From Paragonimus skrjabini miyazakii (taxonomy: Eukaryota; Platyhelminthes; Trematoda; Plagiorchiida; Troglotrematidae): a stretch of 64,000 bases of DNA. Position numbers and translations under genes: made by a program. Of the stretch, positions 36,059-46,749 are shown in pieces. Below the pieces are notes generated by a model, which was not told the origin of the DNA, made no database searches, and saw only the letters and a list, made by a program, of their open reading frames with translations. How positions within the stretch are numbered: the first letter of the stretch is position 1; every line of letters starts with the position of its first letter. Location of the stretch: positions 1 to 64,000 of the forward strand of contig JTDE01002865.1 in assembly GCA_014338405.1 (NCBI GenBank). The letters are read 5' to 3'.

Positions 36059-36224
36059 ATCTTTTGGAGTAAGTCAGACACTCCTGACGAGTTCTACCGA
36101 GAGCGAAACTCGAAAGGGGCTGATTAGAAAGTCTTTGAGGATGCGACAGCCGGGAACAATCATGAATGATGTTCAACTTATATCCAAGTTCCTGAGAATT
36201 CCTGATCACAAGATATAACTACTA
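36059..36224 (+). repeat. Dispersed repeat carrying a hammerhead-ribozyme-like fold, copy 2
   Basis: Positions 36118-36224 align with 54917-55012 (shared ggctgatt, gaaagtct, atgcgacagc). The preceding 36061-36117 holds a hammerhead-like core, described in its own entry. Confidence 0.65.
36061..36117 (+). ncRNA. Hammerhead-ribozyme-like motif (stem III open)
   Basis: The core ctgacga is at 36084-36090 and gaaa at 36105-36108. Between them gttct/agagc (36091-36095 with 36100-36104) forms a 5-bp stem II with one wobble and loop accg. Stem III pairs 36061-36070 with 36108-36117 at nine of ten positions (one G/G mismatch), bringing the cleavage triplet GTA (36069-36071) next to the core. The 12-base stem I region allows only three pairs (agt with act) with an unpaired C beside the core. 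Known hammerheads in flatworm repeats have this core; activity here is not shown. Confidence 0.5.
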
Positions 36225-38655
36225 GCAGCGAACATTATACTCTAGTGTATATTCAATGAGAATTTTACAAATGACAGCCTAACCGTGATTAGCCTGTGAA
36301 CCGTTTACTACAGACTATCCATTAGTATGGCATTGTTAGAAGCCGGTTTTAATTCCGACTTTTCGGTTGTCTTGCTACCTCTGTGGAAGCCAATTTTTCG
36401 TCAAATACTTGTGAATATTAGATGGAAGTGGGGAAATAAGTTGACTATCGGTTTTATATATTTTCCATAACCGGTGATTCGTCAACATTTGATGCAGGTG
36501 CTGGACATCAACCACCTCTGGTGGGTTACCGTTTAGTTATCGGTCTCTGAAAATGTCCTATGAGTTTGATGCTAAGTTCACTCGACGAATTAACACACAG
36601 TCTGATATGATCTCTGTTGCTTCTACTTGGCTAGTTCCGTAACGTACTGTGATGTCCCTTTGGATATGTGGTTTTGCCTAAGCAAACGTACATTACGGAA
36701 ATCTCTGCAAATAAAAATACATTTGATTAAAAGTCTAAGGTTGCATCTCATTATTGTGGAGGGCTAAAATTCATCTTCACTAAATGCTTCTAGCTGACAC
36801 TAAGATTATTTCTGACCTCCTGGATTGGTGATCAGTACACACGGCGACCACATCCCATAGGGCATTCATCTTGGTCGATATGGGTATATGATGTGATGGC
36901 GATGAAAATGTACTTTTGATTTATGCGTGTCTGGATGAATTTCACTCATGCACTCTGATGGTTTGGTCTTATACTAATGTCGTAGTAACTTTCATAATTT
37001 CCTATATCAAGTTATCAAGGGTAGACGAGTGTCAGCCATCTGTTCAAACATTATGGTGTAATGATGTTATACAAAAATGACACTGTTTGACTTACGGTGT
37101 CAGAAATACTTGGAAAATAATTGGCACCTGTACATTTCAGCATCTTTCTACTGTGATGATAAATAAACAAAGGAACTGGGTATTTCAAGACAAAATGGTC
37201 CATAGACTATTGACTTAATTCGACGAAGTCCTGTGATGTTATTAGCAAACACTCAGAGACGTCTACCAGCATACGGTAAGTTCAAGTCCATCAGTTAGCA
37301 GTGCTCGGATGAACTGGATTTGTCGGTGTCCGTTAACAACGTTTTGAAATAGTCTGTTTTTCTTGCTGAGGAGTTCCTCTAAATATGTAGTTAAGCCCGA
37401 GCATACGGACAAGGGTTTAATCCCATCAGTTTAAATCTTGTGCAAAGTGTGTGCATGCCTGTTTGGAGTAGGATCCGTAACCTTGCTATAGGATTATAAT
37501 GTTATCTTAATCAAGCTTGTGATGTTCATCTATTGTATTTAGAGCGACGACTGAGTTGTCTTTCACCAATTCTAAAGGTTCCGTTGCTTCTGTGTACAGG
37601 GGACTTGTGTGTTTCCCGAACTCTACAATTTTCATTTTTTTATACTTGTTTTGTGGTTGCTTTCAAATGAGCTGAATGTAGAAGGTGAAAGTTATTCTAT
37701 TTTAGAGGTTTCATTTGGATTCATCTTGTTATTTTGATCAGTGTTTCCCAAAGTGAGTTATGTTGCCCCTCGGAGGAGGACATCTGGACATGAGAAGATG
37801 ACTGTGTAACCGGGATAGTAAAGGTTTGACAGAAGATTTTTCACATAAGATTCTCAGCCTGTTGTGGTCAACCATTACACAGACCTTCAAACATACTTAG
37901 ATCTATATTGGGGTTTGTTATGTGTTGCTATTGTCTGGGTTGTAATGTTTATATAATGTATGCTAGGGGCGATATTTTATTGAGGGCGCTAAGGTGACAA
38001 TGACATCACTCTCAAGAAGCCAAGGGGACGATTACCTCGTTTTTAGAAAGTCAAGGAAACAATAAGGTGAACGCATTTGAGAACCAAGGATTTGAATGGA
38101 CACTGCCTACTTCATCACTGCTGTACTGTGGTTACTACCGTGATCGTCAAAAGTTAGGACGTTGTTCCTTTTTTCGACGAATATTGACAATTCTACACTC
38201 CACGATTGATTTCATACTCGTTTGAGAACTGGTAGTTGAAGATTGTCAGCCTGTTACTGAAACAGGTGAGCATACTGTAAAGCGCTCGCCCACAAAACCA
38301 GGGTCTCTTGAAGAATTGGGATAATTCTGCTGTATTACTGATATAAATATTTACACGTACTCATCGAATGCAGGAGAAAGCGTTCATGCGTGTGAACTAT
38401 GGACACCCTTTCCCAATCGATAATTAAGATGTATAGCGCTTCCATAAGTAGTGGTCCAGTCTGTACCAACGCTTATGCGTCGTTTTGATCATATGCCCCT
38501 TTCGAACAAGTTATATTCATTACCTTTTGTTGAGGAATTAGTAGGATCAGTATCCAGATGGCATCTTTCAAGCGATCAAGATGTTGGTACCCCTAGTCTT
38601 CGAATCTGTTCAACAGCCTGTTGTACGCAACTATTCCAGCCCTCTAACAATAAGA
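36225..38655. other. Stretch without recognisable features
   Basis: AT-rich, with few open frames of more than 60 codons. No repeat or protein similarity noticed. Confidence 0.4.
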
Positions 38656-38659
38656 TAAA

Positions 38660-38785
38660 ACATTTTGTTATTCTTTAGAAGAGATCCATTTGCGAAAAAT
38701 AAGGACTACGGCTGAATTCGAACCAACGACAGAAACACCATGCCCAAACGCGACAATCGCTGTACCAGCTGTGCTCAACTGGTGC
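38660..38785 (-). repeat. tRNA-derived SINE, copy 1
   Basis: Read on the minus strand, an A-box-like segment (cagctggtacagcg) is followed by catggtgtttctgtcg and a B box (ggttcgaattc), then a short AT-rich tail. The same order occurs at 56110-56235 on the + strand with the same spacing and tail blocks. The anticodon arm is degraded, so this is a repeat derived from a tRNA and not a tRNA gene. Confidence 0.7.
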
Positions 38786-38789
38786 GTCT

Positions 38790-41300
38790 TTTTGAAGTGG
38801 AATGCCTGCGAGCAAATATGGGTGGTGCTTAACTTAAACTGTGTACTTTGCACACCAACCTGAGGACCTGATACACCATTGTGCAAACGCCTGCCGGTCT
38901 GTTCCCATCCACCCTCCTTCAACAGTGTTGCTTTCCATTGGCCGGCGCATACGTATTTTGTTCAAATGCATTCGCTGTCTAGTGACTTGTCGGTTTGCTA
39001 GGCCTAACCGACGATTCCTTGTTGCTCGTATCCTTGAGTCTGCGGAGCCCATTTGGTGCCCATTTATTGTTATAGACCCTGTGAATGCAGATGACGTTTG
39101 CTGTAACATTGACTACGTTCTTAACAGCACCGTATTAATCGATTCAATCTGCTTTGACAGTTTGGATACAATTAGCCTGCGCGTCACAACGTTCTAAGGA
39201 TAACGTTGTTGTATTGATTGTATATTTTGTTGCGTTTTGTTCCTTACATCCTCTGACTCGTCCCTTTTGGCTTTGACCTTAGGCCCACTTTTCAGACCGA
39301 TGTTTGATTGAATCGTAGTGACAGTTGTTTGTCCGTTCTCCTTACTATTACTACTGAAGTGAATCTTTGTAACTTATGTAATTTCACGACGACTGATTTC
39401 TAACTGGCTGTTAATTGCCTTCAACTCCCTGTTTTCTTAACGAATTAACTTTGCTGTAGCTGGTGTACGCTATCCCTTTTCGCAGAATTATTAATGTTGC
39501 CGATGTTCTGCCTCACAATTTTGCGTTGTAGATTTTCTGGACGCTAAAGTTACACATGACTTGGTAGTCCAAGTTTTTGTTGACATTCTCTGTCAGACAA
39601 ATAGACTAGCAGTCGTTACTGTCGCCTCAGAAACACAAAGATTGAAGTTCAGATCCAGATCCGAACAGCCGATAAACTCCAGAGGTGGAAACTATGAACA
39701 GAATTTACCCTATTAAAGAGTCTAGGCGATCATTTCATCCAACTATCAGGTCCATCCAAGTTAATAAACTGCTTTACGCACCTTGAGCATTTAAATAATC
39801 GCATCTTCAGCGGAGAGAATACTGAAATTATTAATTTAGTTTTACGGCTGAATTCTTTTCAAAAATTGTGACGATTACTGATAAAGTGTACTAAATATGG
39901 TATGATAGATGAATCGTATGCACGGTATGTGCGTATATATGTATGAAAGTGACCTTGAAAGTGGATGCGGCTACGGATCTAGAAAGCCCGGAGTGAACAG
40001 GTTGTTCAGAACTGGACAGAATTTTAAAGGCAAGTGACTTGTGTGTTATAGGATATTGACAAACGGTCACTTCAGTGAGTTTGTGACTAAGTGTGTCACT
40101 GCAATTAGACGAATGTCGCTCGAATCTAGATTCATTGGTTGGACACTCAAGTAAGTTGGTCGAAGAACAATACAGTCAAAAAGGGGAATGTGTATGAATT
40201 CACGAAACACAGGAAGAGACTATACAAGACTGGAAGTTACTTTTAACCAGAAACATAAAATGTGGGTCTCCTCAAATTAGTGAAAATATTGTTAGCATGA
40301 ACAGATCACCTCAAATTGTGACTTGGCAGAACATCTAGATATTGGACACATATCAGCTTAAGTGAAATCTTCAGCTGCTGGTAATAAGTTTCGTAAAAAA
40401 AGGAAGTAAAACAGCAATACAGTTAGATATAGTCAGCGATGAAAAGCGGACATCAGTCAACTAAATCCTTTTGTGAGGCAGCGGTGGAGGATTTGCTTGA
40501 ATGTTAAACTTCACGGAAAACAACATTTACATACTTCGACAAAACGCAGTCCCTTGGATTGGATACGCGGCTCATATAAAATGGAAAATGGGGCAAGAAT
40601 TGTACCGTGCAGGACAGCGGAATTCCTGAAGTGTGGAAAATGCCTAACCACTTAAGCGTGTGGACTACGATGATGTGGGATAGTTCAATATCATAGAAAG
40701 CATTGCTTTTAGGCGGTCTAAATTTACAGGAACACTGTCCTTGTTTTAATTAGAGGTCAGGACAGTGAGACAATTATCACTGGCAATTTTTGACATGAAC
40801 AAGAGGTGAAGACTTAAAAATTAGATAATATGAGTTACTCACTGGCGATCGTTTACTACCAGATACAGATTACGATTTACTCACGAAATTAAATTCAAAC
40901 TGAACTTCTATTCTCGCAGGAAAAATCAAAATATCTCGAATACTGATGTTCTTAAGTATGCTGGTTTCAAACTAATAGATACTACCTGAAAAATTCACGA
41001 AAATGTTAGAAACACAACAATAACATACTGGACAAATGTGTCTATCGCTAAGATAGATTAATGTTGGCAGTTGAAACGGAACAACATTCAATTCTGATAT
41101 CGGGGTTTGTATTTCACTTTATGTTAGCCCATATGAGCCATGATATAGTTAAATATAGTAGGTACTGAGTGACACCATGAATGTTTATTGTAAGTGTTAA
41201 CAGCTTGACCAAAATTTCCATAATATATTTGATGGTCCACGCTACAAAACAAGAAACCACTAGTTTCAACGACGTCATCCTCACTATTCGAATGCAACAG
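38790..41300. other. Stretch without recognisable genes
   Basis: A 118-codon + frame at 38841-39197 overlaps open minus frames and resembles nothing known. Near 40440-40655 a frame reading SPLDWI..YKMENG could be a very decayed non-LTR retrotransposon, but the match is too weak to call. A hairpin (cactgtcc/ggacagtg) lies at 40733-40767. Confidence 0.35.
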
Positions 41301-41309
41301 CATTGTTCG

Positions 41310-41520
41310 TTTATTCATTCATTCATTCATAATGGACACAAACTTGATCAGAGGGTAATGTGGTTCGAATCCAAGCTGACCACAACGGTGACGTTAAATA
41401 ACCTAGAATAGGTGTTTTTTCTCCCAAAATGCATCATGAGGAATAAGGCGAGACTAAGCAGACAAACTAGAAATGATATGAATGAAAAGAGGCCATTGAC
41501 TATGGCACATTGTCATGTCA
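41310..41520 (+). repeat. Dispersed repeat, copy 2 of a pair, with a (tcat)n start
   Basis: It aligns with 8945-9162. A (ttca)n run at 41310-41328 opens it. It includes ggttcgaatcc, which resembles a Pol III B box, but no A box precedes it and the first copy lacks the motif. Confidence 0.5.
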
Positions 41521-41831
41521 AAAAAACGTCCCTAACTAATGGATGCACCGAGTAAGCACAAGGGCTCCAACTGGGTAGTCAACACCTACTTAGTAAACTG
41601 GGAAAAAACAGCCAGTCTTCATATTTCGTGCCTTACCAATCAATTTTTAAGCAGCTTCTTTTGGGGGCTCCGGTAACCCCATAAGATCAGCAAACCACTT
41701 TAAGCGTTATGTCTCAAAATATTTGCATTCCATTAGTCTATGTTTTGAAAAATCCAGATAGCAGATTTAATTCTTGTTCATCTTATTGCGCCCCAAAATT
41801 GACATCCCACCCGATCATAACCAGCATCCAG

Positions 41832-42129
41832 TGTAGTGAAGATGGGCGATCGCACTATACTACTCGTCAGTAGCCAGGCGAAGGCACGTGTTGAGATACT
41901 AAAGTAAGATGGGAAAATATAATATTAAAAAAAACATTGTATTGCACTCCAGCAAGAAATGGTATTTTTCGTAAGTGAACTTGGCATTGGTGATCGTGAC
42001 ATCTCGGGACTATTGTTATGTGCAAATGAATGTTTGTGTGTGAAGTGGTGAAGCACATACGCTCTGTGTGAGTTTTCTGAATAAACGATCCTTGTATATT
42101 CTGTGTTCTTGGATCATAACACTAGTAAT
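41832..42129. mobile_element. Solo LTR-like repeat, copy 2
   Basis: This is a counterpart of 6806-7121, with the same TG start, the same internal actatactactc block, an AATAAA near 42081 and the terminal block ttcttgg.tca.aacactag. No internal retroviral coding region adjoins it on either side. Confidence 0.6.
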
Positions 42130-43200
42130 GACGTTGTTCACTCTTCTCCTAACACACGCTTATTTCTTAGAATTTCCAGTACTGTCATAGGTATACTATC
42201 CGATATGTCTTATTTAATCTTGGTGCACAGTACTGCGAGCTCTGGCATGACAAGTTCAAACACGCACTTCTGGGTGATAAAGTGACCGAGTCATGGTCAT
42301 GAGGTTATGCATCAGCATCGGGCTGAGTAAAAACTTTAGTACCAACCGATCTAACAACGGAAGACAGATGGTTGACAAACGTTTTAGGCTTTCACATAGC
42401 ACATTAAAGTGTTGCCTTAACACTAAGGATGATAAATGTGAAACATGTAGTATGAAATGGTTAGTCTCAACGGGAGTAATTTTCTGGGAACACTGGTGGT
42501 TAGGTAAAGCAACTTAAAATATGCAACAAACGCTGTTAATAACTTTCCTTATGTGAGCAACTTAGTGTGGGTTACAATTACTGGGGAAGCCCTACCTATC
42601 AGACCTGGAAAACGGAAGTAGCATGGGCACTAAGAAACGTGAGAAAATCTGACCGACGAGTATAGTCATCTCCATTTTCCATAAGCAACCTGATGGCTAC
42701 AAAGTGAACTGCCAAAGTGCCAGATTCTCGATATCACCAACGTACCGTACAGCAGTTCAGCAAAGTGGTTAACGGAACTTAAAAACCTGTGAGACAGCTA
42801 TTCTCACGAAACTGTTCTTAGGACACTTACGTTAGTATAACCTGTTTGTGGATCAAGCAGCTCTGGGCTGTGAGTGTACGATGTACAACTCCATGGAAAA
42901 TAGAGTACTTGGGAATATATGGGAAGCAGGATGATCACTCACGAACTAAGGAACATGGTTTACAAGTCCTCCCTCAATTCAGTTTGGCTTTTCCACAACA
43001 CAGTCTAATAAGTACAACTAAACGCGTTGCCTTGAGGCCAGTCTGGCTCGTGATTTATGTTTCTTTGATTATCACCTTACCAAAACATCAAATGTGACCT
43101 TGCCTATCGCAGTGTTGAGGGGAGAAGGCGTCACTATCTGTCAGGTGAGTGAAGGTGAATTACGCCAAGCGGAGCCTGTGTGTGCAGAGTGGACAGGGCC
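42130..43200. other. Stretch without recognisable features
   Basis: Only short frames occur on both strands. No repeat pairs found. Confidence 0.4.
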
Positions 43201-43207
43201 TGTTGAA

Positions 43208-43234
43208 TCACGCGCTGGCCTGTGGAGCGCGTGA
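43208..43234. other. Perfect 9-bp hairpin upstream of the TRIM-like element
   Basis: The arms tcacgcgct and agcgcgtga are perfectly complementary around a 9-base loop, and one further A-T pair extends the stem. It is GC-rich in an otherwise moderate stretch. Function unknown. Confidence 0.6.
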
Positions 43235-43577
43235 TGTGTCTGTGACCTTGAGAGTAGGCCAGGGATACGTGAGTGAGTGAGAGAGTTAACATATGGTATG
43301 CTGACCGGATGTGGGGCGAACGGATGGCTAGGGCAGTCATCGGGTTTAACGCAGGGTGCTGAACCGTTACAGCTTCATTCTCGTACTCTCCTGGGAGATT
43401 TGCATGCCGAAAACTGTGAGATCATCCTCAGCTATCACAGTTTTACTCATCTTTTTAGGTCAGTCACAGGTCTAAACTTTTCAATTTACCCGTTGCGGAT
43501 GCCATCGGTTCACAGCCGACCTACTTGCAACCGAAGTGCCTTTTTACCTAACATGTATTACTACCTATCAATAGTAT

Positions 43578-44319
43578 TGTAACGGAGCGTGCTGCTGTGT
43601 TATTGACGCCGTTTTAGTTTACGTTTGTGTAAGTCGTGTGCACGGCTTACTGGGTTTTTGACTCATACTTGTTTGTGTTACTTCCTTTTACAGAACTGTC
43701 GCTTGAACCTCTGTCTCGGAAAAACACTGTACTATGGTGTCACCACGGTTACCACAAAAGTGGCTCACAGGTATATCGAACAGTCAGAGTAAAGACGGCC
43801 GGCTTGTATGTTACATTGTGGCGACACTGCCAGGATGAAAGAGGTGCCATAATAAAAAAGGAGTGCCGTGAAAAAAAGGTGTCGAGATAAAAATAAGTGT
43901 AGATAAAGAGGAGTTCTAAGCAAACGGGCTGAGAACCTGCAGGCACTCTATGTGTCCCAGCAACATGAGCACCAGCCAGCTTGCAGAGGGTTTGGAACAC
44001 CGGGGGTGGTGCTGAACAAAGGGGGGAGTTGTGTAACGTGTGGTCGAAACCGGCAAGCGCGCACGAGTTGAATTTGAATTGTGTAATGGGACGTACTACT
44101 GTATTATTGATGCCGTTTTAGTTTTCGTTCGTGCAAGTCATGTGCATGGCTTACTAGGCCTCTGGCTCATACTTGTTTGTGTTGGTTCCTTGTACAGGAC
44201 TGTTGCTGGAGCTTCTACTTCGGAAGACCGCTGTCTCCCCTGGTGTCTCCACGTCGCCCCAAAATTACTCCGCGAGTGTGACGGACAGTCAGAGTGAAAC
44301 AGCCGGTTTGCATGTTACA
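43578..44319 (+). mobile_element. TRIM-like miniature LTR retrotransposon
   Basis: Two direct repeats, 43578-43815 and 44030-44319, share long blocks (gccgttttagttt, ctcatacttgtttgtgtt, acagtcagagt, atgttaca) and both end ttaca. Three bases after the first ends comes tggcgacactgccaggat (43819-43836), a plausible tRNA primer-binding site. Directly before the second lies the purine tract aaaggggggagt (44018-44029). The internal part is only about 214 bp and has no gag or pol. The order LTR, primer site, polypurine tract, LTR is that of a terminal-repeat retrotransposon in miniature, or of a larger element that lost its coding region. The first LTR lacks about 50 bp of the second's start. The LTRs have diverged, so it is old. 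Confidence 0.7.
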
Positions 44320-44324
44320 ATATT

Positions 44325-46480
44325 ACTGTTGAGTTTCACAGCAACAGCTGCATTCACTTGTCAGTCGCCATGCTTGTGCACATCGGCGATGACCTCGTCA
44401 CTTTTCCCTATCTCGCTTATCGACTCAGGAAAGTCACCTGATTGATTCGTTATCACATTTGTAGTCTGACTGTCCCGTTATGATTATGACAACCAAGAGT
44501 ACGACAGCCAGAAACATTGCTTTTACTCTATTGAGCCGTCACAAACTGACAGGTAACTTAAGTAATCAGCCTAACGCTTCGATGACCTGTGTGTTGCGCT
44601 CCAGTCCCATTGATGAACGCTTATTGGAGTGATTTTAATGGGTACTTCGTATAGGTAACTTTCGAGCGCAATGTCATGGACGTTACATGTTGGGGCCATC
44701 ATAGGTGTCTCCAAAATGTTGAATGAAATCTTCAATATACGAGGTCCATCAATCAAGGGAATTGCGCACAGTCATCAAAGTCTCGAAGTTCAATTACAGA
44801 GCGTGATGTCCTCTGATTCGAATAGGCCAAACCCTTGACCTAATTGAGGACCATTCCGTTATCAAAAGGGCTCAGGCCTATTTGGTTGAATATGAGCCGT
44901 ATAGGCTTTTTCTTTTTACCTTCACGATCAATAAGTTGTTTAAACGCTCCCACGAAACTTTACAGTGTAGTGTCCTGTTTAACCAAATAGTAAAAATGAC
45001 CGAGAATACAATAGCCCAAAAGAAAAACGGTGACGGTAACGAATGTGTACAGAAGGTATGTGTACAAATAAAACGAAAGACTTATCGACAAAAATAGAAT
45101 GACCCACTGACAGGTCGAGGTCCGATGAGTTGAAAAGGACATCACACACAAAGGAAAGACAACACAAGACGGTAGATTCAGAAGATGTTAGGTAACTTAT
45201 TCCACACGTGGCGTAAGTTGGCAAGGCGATGAGCGTTGGTAGGCCAGCAGATACGCGGGGCTAAACAAAACTTCAACGTGCACTTAATTCACCGATCAAA
45301 AATCCACCCAACATGAGAAGACAGAGGTGGTGCTGGGAAACTCCCGTTTATTGTTGTAACCAGTCAAATTCAAAAATGATGGTGATGCTCTGAAACAAAG
45401 GTCAAGTGAAGTTAACAATGTTACATGGTGCACACAGATCGTACAAAAATAAATTACAAAATATAACCGTGAATTGTGAAGACTACAAGAGTGAAGGCAA
45501 GATTTTAACTTTTGTATGCTTAAACCAATCTTCAGACGAACTGTTTAAGCAAACAAAAGCCGATTTTTGTGTACTTAGAGAGTAACTCTATAATACTTTG
45601 AACGTTTAACTCTGCTGTAGGCTGACACAGATCGAACAGCAGAGAATTCGAACCTGGAGTCCTCCTAAGTCTTGCATACGAAGACAAGTTGTGGCTGATA
45701 GCCAAATTTTCCTGTTCCAGTTTACGGTCACAGTGACCCCTGATACGGTGCAAGCTACCGGACAGCCTCTCATTAAATTATGATCAGTATGCTTTGCTTT
45801 GATTCCTAACTAATTCCTGTTCCAGCATTTGTGCTTCCATAATTATGTAAAAAAAACTTTTCAATAGTTTAACTTGGATTGATGACGTTTCGCAGATTAA
45901 TTAACGTACAGACGCATACGACTTATACAAATTATCCTGTGTTCACTAACTCTTACTCATCAGTAAAAGCGGAATAGCTTCGGCGTTTTTTAGTAATTTG
46001 AGTTTCCGACAGGTGAACCTTCGGTAATTATCATTCAGTTGTTGCTTCTCTGGTGTCTTAATTTAGACCTGTTTACAACCAGTACCAAAGTCAATAGCCG
46101 AAAAATGGTATCGGAAACGCCGAATATCGGCTTTGCTGTCTACGCACGTTTTCACCTCCCCTTGTGCCACAGGGTTTCTAAAGTTCGTGCTTTGTCCTGC
46201 TAACCACGTGAGTCCGTCTACGTTGTAACATCTGTCGCACTGGAATTACGATTTACTGCGGAAGCATAGGCGCAATGTGATCGATGGGCAGACAGGTAGG
46301 TCCAGACAAACGGTTGATTGGCTAGCTGGCCGCAAATCGATACCCTGACAAGGTTGGATGTGAATGGCATGGCACTTGATATAACGTAAATCCCTCTAGT
46401 GAGTTAAGCAGTGAAACCTTTGGTTCGTGCCCAGTGCCCTGACTCCCATCGCGTGTATCTCATGCAGAGTTGGTTAACGT
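44325..46480. other. Stretch upstream of the Cas-like exon, nothing certain
   Basis: Open frames of 60-90 codons on both strands do not resemble known proteins. A B-box-like ggttcgaattc occurs near 45644-45654 on the minus strand without a partner A box. Promoter elements for the following gene cannot be assigned. Confidence 0.35.
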
Positions 46481-46531
46481 TTCGTGGTTGACGCTCATTT
46501 AAATCCCGAATTTTATGGTACGAGTAAGACG

Positions 46532-46744
46532 ATGGCCAACACGCGACCGTTAAAAACTCTCTTGGCTCGTGCACTGTACAACAATGAGGCCGAATTTCCA
46601 TCAGAGTTGGCATTTCACCGCGGTGAGGTGGTCACTGTGTTGGAACGCGATCCGAAAGGTTATGAGGGTTGGTGGATCTGCAGTCTCAACGGACAACTTG
46701 GGATAGTTCCGGGAAATAGATTTGAGATTTTGGGAACTGTCGAA
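46532..46744 (+). CDS. Cas-family scaffold protein, first coding exon with SH3 domain
   Basis: This exon encodes an N-terminal SH3 domain close to that of p130Cas (BCAR1), NEDD9 and EFS, adaptor proteins that link focal-adhesion kinases to cytoskeletal signalling through Crk. The domain spans residues 10-68: ALYNN (14-18, the usual ALYDN), ELAFHRGE (25-32), the tandem Trp (47-48) and GIVPGNR (57-63). The run GWWICSLNGQLGIVPGNR is very close to the vertebrate Cas form. The start at 46532 places the SH3 at the extreme N-terminus as in the family; an in-frame ATG-started extension from 46484 is possible. The donor GAA|GTAAGT at 46744/46745 ends it in phase 0. Later exons (YxxP substrate region, serine-rich bundle, C-terminal domain) are not found in the window. 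Confidence 0.88.
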
Positions 46745-46749
46745 GTAAG

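Noticed and set aside
38841..39197. 118-codon plus frame
   Set aside because: Minus-strand frames are equally open here and the protein has no recognisable features.
40440..40655. Possible non-LTR reverse transcriptase relic
   Set aside because: Only a few residues fit the expected pattern; not enough to call.
41361..41371. Perfect B-box-like ggttcgaatcc
   Set aside because: No A box at a suitable distance, no tRNA fold, and the homologous repeat copy at 8945-9162 does not keep it.
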